From NCBI GenBank assembly GCA_949297205.1, contig CASFSH010000360.1:1-9327 (forward strand): 9,327 nt of DNA, written 5' to 3'. The notes beneath the pieces are model-generated. The model searched no databases. It was not told the DNA's origin and was given only the letters and a program-made list of their open reading frames with translations. The stretch is from an uncultured Bacillota bacterium (GTDB taxonomy: Bacteria > Bacillota > Clostridia > UBA1381). Positions 1-5,360 of this stretch are shown one piece after another. Position 1 is the stretch's first letter. Each line of letters starts with the position of its first letter. The translations under genes were made by a program, and so were the position numbers.

Positions 1-44
1 TGCCCCCAAAATATTTATTTCAGCAGACTTTATCAATGCGAACT

Positions 45-67
45 ATGTAAAATCTTCGATTTTACAT
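45..67. repeat. Perfect inverted repeat, 10-bp arms, 3-nt loop
   Basis: ATGTAAAATC (45-54) pairs perfectly with GATTTTACAT (58-67) around a TTC loop. It is not followed by a T-run on either strand, so it does not look like an intrinsic terminator. In the minus-strand RNA it would be a hairpin with a GAA triloop in the proposed leader. It has the same geometry as the inverted repeat at 99-121 but an unrelated stem sequence. Confidence 0.7.
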
Positions 68-98
68 GAAAAATTTTGACAATAGTCATAATTTTTTT

Positions 99-121
99 AA
101 ATGCGATTGAAAATCGCATTT
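99..121. repeat. Perfect inverted repeat, 10-bp arms, 3-nt loop
   Basis: AAATGCGATT (99-108) pairs perfectly with AATCGCATTT (112-121) around a GAA loop. A T-run (92-98) lies upstream on the plus strand and becomes an A-run downstream on the minus strand, so neither direction gives the stem-then-U-tract of an intrinsic terminator. It sits within the first 40 nt of the proposed leftward transcript and could act as a 5' stabilising hairpin or a regulatory element. Confidence 0.7.
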
Positions 122-144
122 ATTCAGTGAGCATTATATTATAT

Positions 145-172
145 ATTATACCACATATTTTTAAAATGTAAA
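145..172 (-). promoter_or_regulatory. Leftward sigma-A-type promoter
   Basis: On the minus strand there is TTTACA (172-167, five of six matches to TTGACA), a 16-nt spacer, and a consensus TATAAT (150-145). The -10 is preceded by TGTGG (155-151), a perfect Gram-positive -16 (TRTGN) extension. Predicted transcription starts near 138 and runs out of the left edge. The -35 directly abuts the parS site at 173-188. The surroundings are very AT-rich, which raises the chance of a fortuitous match, but a full extended -10 at correct spacing is a good score. Confidence 0.6.
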
Positions 173-188
173 TGTTTCATGTGAAACA
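173..188. other. parS site 1 (ParB/Spo0J binding), one-base variant
   Basis: TGTTTCATGTGAAACA matches the bacterial parS consensus TGTTTCACGTGAAACA at 15 of 16 positions. The only difference is C to T at the centre, which breaks the palindrome only at the central dinucleotide. From established knowledge, ParB (Spo0J) dimers load here as CTP-dependent clamps, spread on DNA and recruit SMC/condensin, so the site acts in chromosome segregation and in origin capture during sporulation. The second, perfect copy 47 bp away makes a chance match very unlikely. Whether the variant binds as tightly as the perfect site cannot be read from the sequence. Confidence 0.85.
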
Positions 189-219
189 TTTTTATATTTT
201 TATATATTTTTTATGGTTT

Positions 220-235
220 TGTTTCACGTGAAACA
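220..235. other. parS site 2 (ParB/Spo0J binding), perfect consensus
   Basis: TGTTTCACGTGAAACA is an exact match to the canonical 16-bp parS palindrome. Its centre is 47 bp from the centre of parS site 1, roughly 4.5 helical turns. In Firmicutes, parS sites are concentrated around oriC, so this places the window near the replication origin (inference). The site lies in the intergenic region upstream of the germination operon and directly abuts a candidate forespore promoter starting at 236. ParB itself is not encoded in the window. Confidence 0.95.
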
Positions 236-264
236 GAATAATTTTCTTTTATTGGGATAAAATA
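236..264 (+). promoter_or_regulatory. Candidate forespore (sigma-F/G-like) promoter for the ger operon
   Basis: GAATA (236-240) is followed after 14 nt by GGATAAAATA (255-264). The latter fits the sigma-F -10 pattern GGNNANANTR at every specified position, and GAATA fits the sigma-G -35 pattern gHATR and four of five positions of the sigma-F GYWTA. Germination receptor operons are known to be transcribed in the forespore, chiefly by sigma-G, so the location is sensible. The leader to the gerXA start would be about 145 nt. A perfect sigma-G-like -10, CATATTA, also occurs at 389-395 but lacks a good -35. In DNA this AT-rich the call is tentative. Confidence 0.35.
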
Positions 265-415
265 TTTCTATTAAATAATTCATAAAAACAATATAAAAAT
301 AAGCTTTGTATTTTAATTGCACCCAAAACAAAAATTAATTGTAGTTTTTTTCATATTGCTTATTTTGTTCCTTATGTTTTTTTAACGCCATATTACGGCG
401 AAATGGAGGATTATT

Positions 416-2029
416 ATGAATAAAATAAAAAAATTATTTCTTTTTGAAACACCCAAAACAGATAATGAGTTTATTCTTGAAAACAAATTATCCGGTATAA
501 GATATGATGTGAGAAAAGAATACAATAATACTGTAAAAAATGTTTATAATGATTATGAAAAAAATCTGGCTTATGTTGAAAAAAGATTTTCTGTTCCAAA
601 AAATAATGACGTTGTAATCAGAAAAATAAAAATTTTTAAAAATATCAAAGCATTTCTTGTTTTTTACGACGGAATGGTTAACTCTGATTTAGTTGACCAA
701 TCCATCATAGAAACGTTACTTGAAATTCCTCAATTTTCCGAAGACGCATGGGAAAATGATATTTTGGAAACATTGGTTTCCCATTGTCAGGCAATGAAGG
801 TCAGTGAATTTGAACAAATTATTGATGATGTGAATTTCGGAAGTGTAGGGTTATTTATCGACAAAATTCCCGTTGCTTTTTCTTTGGATGTAAGAAACTG
901 GGGGCATCGCGGTATAGATAAGCCGGAAATTGAGCAATCAATTTACGGTCCGCAGGAAGCTTTTAATGAAATGCTGCGAAACAGTTCCGCACTGGTACGA
1001 AAAACCCTAAAAACAGAAAAACTTATCTGCGAAGGAGTAAAAATAGGGAATGTAAGCCGTACAAGAGGAGTGTTAATGTATATCAGCGATATTGCAAATA
1101 ACGACCTTATAAATGAAATAAAAAGAAGAATTGACGCAATTTCTATTGATTATGTAATTGCAATTGAAGAAATAGCACATATGCTTGAGGACAAAACATA
1201 TATGATAACAAATCATACATTAGCTACAGAACGTCCGGACAGAGTTGCAAAAGCACTTGCAGAGGGGAGAGTGGCTTTAATAATTAACGGTAGTCCAAAA
1301 GCCTTAATCTTTCCCACAAATGCCTTTGAACTTATGCATTCCATTGCCGATGCATATATGCGTTTTCCATATGCCAACATGACACGTATCCTTCGTATAT
1401 TTGCCATGTTTATATGTGTTCTTCTTCCGGCATTATATCTTGCCATAACCTTGTATCATCAGGAGATGATTCCCACTTTTTTGGTTTTCTCTATAAGTGC
1501 CGCGCGGGAAAATGTCCCTTTTCCAAGCATTATTGAATTACTGATTATGAATTTTTCCTTTGAACTTATACGGGAAGCCGGTATTCGAATGCCGGGGCCA
1601 ATCGGTTCAACTTTAGGTATTGTGGGTGGTCTGATATTGGGACAGGCAGCAGTAAGCGCTAAAATTGTAAGTCCTCTTATGATTATAATTATTGCCATAA
1701 CAGGTATCGGTTCCTTTGCCATAACCGACTATTCTCTGGAATGGAGTTACAGGATATTACGACTTATTTTTATTATTCTTGCGGCAACACTCGGTTTTTA
1801 CGGCATAGCAATAGGAATATTTTTGTATTCTGTTATGCTTGGTGCTCAAAAAAGTTTTGGTGTTCCTTTTCTTGCACCACTTACAAGCAGTAAAAAAGGA
1901 AGTATCAGTCATTCAGTATTTGTAAGTCCTATTTGGAAAAATGAAAATAGGTCTGACTATCTTGGGACAAAAGATGATGTACAAGAACCAAAAATAAGCA
2001 GAAAATGGAAAATTAATAAAAGAAAGTGA
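416..2029 (+). CDS. gerXA: Spore germinant receptor A subunit (GerA/GerXA family)
   Basis: This is the A subunit of a nutrient germinant receptor, which acts in the inner membrane of the dormant spore with the B and C subunits to sense germinants and trigger germination. The 537-residue length is close to the family norm. Residues 1-320 form the soluble N-terminal domain, with family signatures YGPQEAF (177-183, usually GP.E.F), RNSSALVRK (188-196), and ERPDRVAKALAEGRVAL then NGSP (272-294). Hydrophobic segments follow at about 324-347, 367-385, 396-415, 418-437 and 447-475, with REAGIRMPGPIGS (386-398) between them, and then a basic C-terminal tail. The ATG is preceded by GGAGGA (405-410) at 6-nt spacing. 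gerXB starts 7 nt after the stop. The symbol is a family label only; the germinant cannot be predicted. Confidence 0.96.
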   Translation: MNKIKKLFLFETPKTDNEFILENKLSGIRYDVRKEYNNTVKNVYNDYEKNLAYVEKRFSVPKNNDVVIRKIKIFKNIKAFLVFYDGMVNSDLVDQSIIETLLEIPQFSEDAWENDILETLVSHCQAMKVSEFEQIIDDVNFGSVGLFIDKIPVAFSLDVRNWGHRGIDKPEIEQSIYGPQEAFNEMLRNSSALVRKTLKTEKLICEGVKIGNVSRTRGVLMYISDIANNDLINEIKRRIDAISIDYVIAIEEIAHMLEDKTYMITNHTLATERPDRVAKALAEGRVALIINGSPKALIFPTNAFELMHSIADAYMRFPYANMTRILRIFAMFICVLLPALYLAITLYHQEMIPTFLVFSISAARENVPFPSIIELLIMNFSFELIREAGIRMPGPIGSTLGIVGGLILGQAAVSAKIVSPLMIIIIAITGIGSFAITDYSLEWSYRILRLIFIILAATLGFYGIAIGIFLYSVMLGAQKSFGVPFLAPLTSSKKGSISHSVFVSPIWKNENRSDYLGTKDDVQEPKISRKWKINKRK

Positions 2030-2036
2030 TAATAAT

Positions 2037-3134
2037 ATGAAAAATAAATTCTTATTAGGTAAAAAAGAATTATCATGTACTCTAATTAATCTTATTATAG
2101 TAAAAATGCTGTTCGTATATCCTCGAATTATGGTTATCAATTCAGGAAATGCAGCATGGATACAATGTTTATATGTATCTGCAATATCTTTTCTCCTTTA
2201 TTATATTTGTATAAAACTGTATGAAAAGATAGGAAAAATAAGCATTATGGAAGCTTGCGAGCAAATAGGGGGCAAATTTTTAAAAATAACTGCAGGGATA
2301 ATTATAACCGCAATATTAATTTCCAATATCGCAATAAATATTCGATTGCTTCCGGAATCAATAAAAACAGTTTTACTTCCGCTGACACCCATAGAACTCC
2401 TTTTTATTGTTTTTATTATTGCCGTTTCATTGGGGGCATTTTTTGGAATTTATTCTATATGCAGAATTCATGCACTGTTTATTCCAGTGATTATAATATG
2501 TCTTGGGATACTGTTTCTATTTATTGTACCTCATGCAGACATAAACAATCTTTTTCCTATTTTTGGTTTAGGGACATATAATTTGTTTGTGACGGGATTG
2601 GATTCACTCAGTATCTTTTCGGATATTCTTGTTTTATTTATTATAATGCCGTTTTGTGAAAACTTTTCGGTAGCAAAAAAAAGCGGATATACCGCAATGA
2701 TTTCCGGTTCCGTCATATCTTTTTTAATTGTATTATTGTATGTTCTCGTTTATTCATATCCTACATCTACAGAATTTATCTTTCCGTCATATCAAATGAC
2801 ACGGTTAATTAAAATCGGTGACTTTTTCCAGCGTGTAGAAGCCTTTTTTGAATATATATGGGCAATTCTCATGCTTTTATATTCGACAGCATATCTGTTT
2901 ATTATTTGCCACATTTGGAAAGAGACTTTTAATTTGAAATACTACAGGGAATTAATTTTGCCGTTTATTATTATTATAGGAGGAATATCATTTATTCCCG
3001 GCACACTTATGGAATTGTATAAATTAAGTGAAATTGTTGCAAGAATAACCCCTTCTATCTCCTTTTTTATTCCTATTCTGATAGCCCTGGCATACAGAAT
3101 AAAATTCAAATCAAAAATAAAACTCCAACAATAA
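2037..3134 (+). CDS. gerXB: Spore germinant receptor B subunit (endospore germination permease, GerXB)
   Basis: This is an integral membrane subunit of the germinant receptor, related to the APC superfamily of amino-acid transporters. In characterised receptors the B subunit is thought to carry the germinant-binding pocket. The 365 residues show about ten hydrophobic segments (roughly 12-33, 40-60, 83-103, 118-140, 146-165, 192-210, 220-240, 270-293, 306-322 and 338-355). The family-typical stretch FPSYQMTRLIKIGDFFQRVE (249-268) lies between membrane helices. The ATG lies 7 nt after the gerXA stop, and only a poor Shine-Dalgarno (AGAAAGTGA, overlapping that stop) is present, so translation is probably coupled to gerXA. 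gerXC follows within 20 nt. The ligand cannot be inferred from sequence. Confidence 0.95.
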   Translation: MKNKFLLGKKELSCTLINLIIVKMLFVYPRIMVINSGNAAWIQCLYVSAISFLLYYICIKLYEKIGKISIMEACEQIGGKFLKITAGIIITAILISNIAINIRLLPESIKTVLLPLTPIELLFIVFIIAVSLGAFFGIYSICRIHALFIPVIIICLGILFLFIVPHADINNLFPIFGLGTYNLFVTGLDSLSIFSDILVLFIIMPFCENFSVAKKSGYTAMISGSVISFLIVLLYVLVYSYPTSTEFIFPSYQMTRLIKIGDFFQRVEAFFEYIWAILMLLYSTAYLFIICHIWKETFNLKYYRELILPFIIIIGGISFIPGTLMELYKLSEIVARITPSISFFIPILIALAYRIKFKSKIKLQQ

Positions 3135-3151
3135 TTTAAGGAATGATAATT

Positions 3152-4513
3152 ATGAAAAGAAAAATAATTTTGTTTTTTCTTATAATATGTTTTTGTGTCC
3201 CTATGCTTACAGGCTGTTATGATTACAGAGAGCCAAACACCATTGCATATGTAATTGCCCTGGGTATTGATAAAGGCAGCACCGACGGAATTTATAAATA
3301 TTCCATACAGTATGCAAGACCTACGCAGATAACAGGGGGTGCAAGCGAAGGCGGAGGAAAAGGGGAAGACACAAGCGATATAATAAGCATTGAATCTCCC
3401 TCGGTTTATTCCGCAATTAATCTGGCAAACCATGTTATAAGCAAAACATTTACCCTTTCACACACAAAAGTAATTGTTGTATCAGAAGAAATTGCAAAAA
3501 ACGGTATATCACCAATTATTGATACTTTCGGACGTAACAGCGATATTCGTCCTACGGTGTACTTCTGTATTGCCAATGAAAGTGCAGAAAAATATCTCAG
3601 TTCAGTCAAGCCGTCAATTGAAATTAATCCCGCAAAGTATTATGAGTTGATTTTTGAAAATAACAGTTCTTCTTATACACCGTTTATTGATGCTCAAAAA
3701 ATATATTTTAATTACAAAAACGGTTCGAGAAATAACGTAATTCCTTATGTGGGAGCTTTCAAAAACTCAAAAAGCAATCAGCAGAACAGTGACGGGCAAT
3801 CGGAAAGCGGCAGTTCGGAATCAGAAAAAGAAAGTGGGGAAGAGTCAAAAAATTCTTCCGGAGAATCGGACTCAAATTCTATGCGAAACAATATCCCATT
3901 AAACGAAAGCGGTTTTGAATATCACATAAAAGAATATATTTCAGGTAATATGGATATTGATACTTCTAATGAAAGCGAAGAATTGGGAGCCGCAGTTTTT
4001 AAAGGTGACAAAATGATAGGCACTCTCAACGATATTGAATGTAAGATTTATAATATTATAAACGGGACATATAAAGACGGATATACTTCGGTTTATTCCG
4101 AATATACGCCTCTTTCTCCCATTACAATTCTCCTGGTTCAGAATAAAAAACCTGATGTAAAAGTCAATGTAAAAAATGATGTTCCTTATGTTTATATAAA
4201 ACTTCATCTAAACGGTGATTTTATCTCCACCGCTTATGAAAGTATATTAGAAGATCATATTGATGGATTTGAACAGGAAACATGTAAATATATTAAGGAA
4301 GCGGTTACCTCTTTTCTTAATAAAACAACAAAAGAGTATAATTCCGATATTTTTGGTTTTTATTCCTATGCAAAAAGATATTTTCTGACCTATGAAGATA
4401 TGATTAATTATAATTGGGAGAAAAAATATGGGGACACACAATTTTTTGTGGATGTGGATTTTAATATTAAACGTACCGGTTTAATTATACGTTCCGAGGA
4501 AAATACGGAATAA
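3152..4513 (+). CDS. gerXC: Spore germinant receptor C subunit (Ger(x)C lipoprotein)
   Basis: This is the lipoprotein subunit of the germinant receptor, anchored on the outer face of the inner spore membrane. I choose ATG 3152 over the in-frame ATG at 3143: AAGGA (3138-3142) touches the upstream ATG but is a good 9 nt from this one. The product is 453 residues. The signal peptide starts MKRK, has a hydrophobic core, and ends in the lipobox LTGC with lipidated Cys22. Family features follow: CYDYREPNTIAYVIALGIDK (22-41), and the SHTKVIVVSEEIAKNGI segment near 105-121. At about 203-246 there is a Ser/Glu/Gly/Asn-rich low-complexity insert with almost no hydrophobic residues, which helps explain a length above the usual 370-400. 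The C-terminal domain (about 335-453) is ordinary in composition. Confidence 0.94.
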   Translation: MKRKIILFFLIICFCVPMLTGCYDYREPNTIAYVIALGIDKGSTDGIYKYSIQYARPTQITGGASEGGGKGEDTSDIISIESPSVYSAINLANHVISKTFTLSHTKVIVVSEEIAKNGISPIIDTFGRNSDIRPTVYFCIANESAEKYLSSVKPSIEINPAKYYELIFENNSSSYTPFIDAQKIYFNYKNGSRNNVIPYVGAFKNSKSNQQNSDGQSESGSSESEKESGEESKNSSGESDSNSMRNNIPLNESGFEYHIKEYISGNMDIDTSNESEELGAAVFKGDKMIGTLNDIECKIYNIINGTYKDGYTSVYSEYTPLSPITILLVQNKKPDVKVNVKNDVPYVYIKLHLNGDFISTAYESILEDHIDGFEQETCKYIKEAVTSFLNKTTKEYNSDIFGFYSYAKRYFLTYEDMINYNWEKKYGDTQFFVDVDFNIKRTGLIIRSEENTE

Positions 4514-4533
4514 AATTGTTTTATAGATTTTCA

Positions 4534-4562
4534 TTGACAAAATTATCCAGTTATATTATTGT
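4534..4562 (+). promoter_or_regulatory. Weak candidate promoter for the small downstream gene
   Basis: A perfect TTGACA (4534-4539) is followed after 17 nt by TATTGT (4557-4562), which matches TATAAT at four of six positions. It lies in the 97-nt gap between gerXC and the small membrane gene at 4611. No terminator separates gerXC from that gene, so read-through from the ger operon is an equally good explanation for its expression. A small imperfect hairpin (GTTTC 4564-4568 with GAAAC 4585-4589) also sits in this gap. Confidence 0.25.
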
Positions 4563-4610
4563 TGTTTCCCCGCCATTTCGGAATGAAACTTCAACAAAAC
4601 GGAGGTAAGT

Positions 4611-4769
4611 ATGAATATATTTTTTTTATTGCTTGTATCTTATTCGGTTGTAAGAGCCGTAAGCTTTGCTATATCCTGCTTAAAAAACAAAAATGTCTCC
4701 GGAGGAGTAAGTGTGTTCTTTCTTATCCTTGCCTGTCTTATGTCGGGATATTTTCTTATAAAAATATGA
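4611..4769 (+). CDS. Small two-transmembrane protein, possible germinant receptor accessory (D-type) subunit
   Basis: This 52-codon gene begins at ATG 4611, preceded by a strong Shine-Dalgarno GGAGGT (4601-4606), and ends TGA at 4767-4769, immediately before a terminator hairpin. The product has a hydrophobic segment at about residues 2-23, a short polar turn (LKNKNVSGG, 24-32), and a second hydrophobic segment at about 33-50 ending in LIKI. That is a compact hairpin-like two-helix membrane protein. In Bacillus, two-TM proteins encoded in or next to ger operons (for example GerKD) modulate receptor function. The architecture and position match, but I cannot show homology from memory and the product is shorter than those proteins. 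Calling it a D subunit is inference; calling it a real small membrane protein is well supported by start signal, composition and position. Confidence 0.75.
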   Translation: MNIFFLLLVSYSVVRAVSFAISCLKNKNVSGGVSVFFLILACLMSGYFLIKI

Positions 4770-4806
4770 AAAAAAGGGGCTGTGATAAAAATCATCAGCT
4801 CCTTTT
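4769..4806. terminator. Bidirectional intrinsic terminator between convergent operons
   Basis: The left arm 4772-4786 pairs with 4791-4806 around an AAAA loop (4787-4790), giving 15 pairs including one G-U and one bulged T (4795). Rightward transcripts end in a U4 tract (4803-4806). Leftward transcripts end in a U7 tract (complement of 4775-4769). It closes the ger operon on one side and the DUF624-mnmG-PAP2 cluster on the other. The stop codon and last few codons of the PAP2 gene lie within the stem, and the small membrane gene's stop codon touches it. The G-U pair becomes an A-C mismatch in leftward RNA, which that strand offsets with its longer U tract. Confidence 0.85.
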
Positions 4807-5334
4807 AAGCCAAATTCTTCTAAAAATAAACACAACCAACGTTGAGGTTAATATACCAACCATCGCACCGCATAAAATATCCGTAGGATAGTGGACGCCC
4901 ACATACACCCTTGAAAACGCCATTAATACCGCATATAATATTGCAAAAATTCCGTACCTTCTGTTCATATACAATAAGGATACAGCACAAGAAAATGTAG
5001 TTGCGGTATGACCGGAGGGAAAAGAAAAACTCACCGGCTGCCGTATAAGTGTTTCAAGCTGTTCAATACTTGTAAAAGGTCTCGACCTTTCAAATATGTT
5101 CTTCAGAATTATATCATTTATCAGATACCCTGCTGCAAGAGAAACAAGAAAAACAATTCCTGTTTTTCTTGTCTTTTTTATTGCGGTAAGAACTATCCCT
5201 ATTATCATTAAAAGTATTCCTCCGTCCCCGGACCGGGTAAAAGGTACAAATATTGCAGACAATACCGGATTTCTTATATATTCCTGCACAAAAAGCATTA
5301 TCTGCGAGTCAATGCTGTTTATAAATTCAATCAT
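4795..5334 (-). CDS. PAP2-family membrane phosphatase (lipid phosphate / undecaprenyl-diphosphate phosphatase-like)
   Basis: This 179-residue type 2 phosphatidic acid phosphatase family protein probably removes phosphate from a lipid (di)phosphate at the outer membrane face. All three catalytic motifs are intact: K78-x6-R85-P86 (KNIFERSRP), PSGH (106-109) and SR-x5-H-x3-D (S141, R142, H148, D152). Hydrophobic segments lie at about 24-32, 40-52, 58-77, 111-122, 129-140 and 153-172. Size and motifs fit the small bacterial group that includes BcrC-type undecaprenyl pyrophosphate phosphatases and PgpB-like enzymes, but the substrate cannot be chosen from sequence. The ATG directly follows an in-frame TAG, so no earlier start is possible, and the upstream ribosome-binding site is weak. 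It starts 26 nt after the mnmG stop and is probably co-transcribed with mnmG. Confidence 0.93.
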   Translation of the reverse strand: MIEFINSIDSQIMLFVQEYIRNPVLSAIFVPFTRSGDGGILLMIIGIVLTAIKKTRKTGIVFLVSLAAGYLINDIILKNIFERSRPFTSIEQLETLIRQPVSFSFPSGHTATTFSCAVSLLYMNRRYGIFAILYAVLMAFSRVYVGVHYPTDILCGAMVGILTSTLVVFIFRRIWLKRS

Positions 5335-5360
5335 CTATATCCGACCCCATCACATTAATT

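Larger units (their letters stand above)
1..138 (-). promoter_or_regulatory. Probable 5' leader of a leftward gene starting just outside the window
   Basis: Reading the minus strand from the predicted transcription start near 138 to the window edge, I find no convincing coding sequence. The stretch would be a leader of at least 138 nt. It contains two perfect 10-bp hairpins (121-99 and 67-45) and ends in a G-run (minus-strand GGGGG, complement of 3-7) that could be part of a ribosome-binding site, which would put a start codon a few bases beyond position 1. I recognise no riboswitch class. The gene itself is not visible, so its identity is unknown. The leader call depends on the promoter at 145-172 being real. 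Confidence 0.35.

Noticed and set aside
2..79. Open plus-strand frame running in from the left edge to a TGA at 77-79, as the tail of an upstream gene
   Set aside because: It is only 25 codons, the other two plus frames are also open for most of that length, and it overlaps a perfect hairpin. There is no recognisable protein, and a leftward leader is a better explanation.
389..395. Sigma-G promoter with -10 CATATTA just upstream of gerXA
   Set aside because: The -10 is perfect, but the sequence 17-18 nt upstream (GTTCC/TGTTC) is a poor -35, and the start site would almost overlap the ribosome-binding site. It is kept only as an alternative to the candidate at 236-264.
1..415. Replication origin (oriC)
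   Set aside because: The region is very AT-rich and carries parS sites, but I found no cluster of DnaA boxes (TTATNCACA) on either strand; the nearest, TTATACCACA at 146-155, has an extra base. No dnaA or dnaN is present.
320..460. 11-bp direct repeat CACCCAAAACA at 320-330 and 450-460
   Set aside because: A repeat this short is expected by chance in a 9-kb AT-rich window, and one copy is inside gerXA coding sequence.
2942..3433. 163-codon minus-strand frame across the gerXB/gerXC junction
   Set aside because: It is antisense to two well-supported genes and reads as a low-complexity shadow without a ribosome-binding site or family resemblance.
4559..4891. 110-codon plus-strand frame starting at TTG 4559
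   Set aside because: It overlaps the small membrane gene in another frame, runs through the terminator and into the antisense of the PAP2 gene, lacks a ribosome-binding site, and has no protein-like composition.
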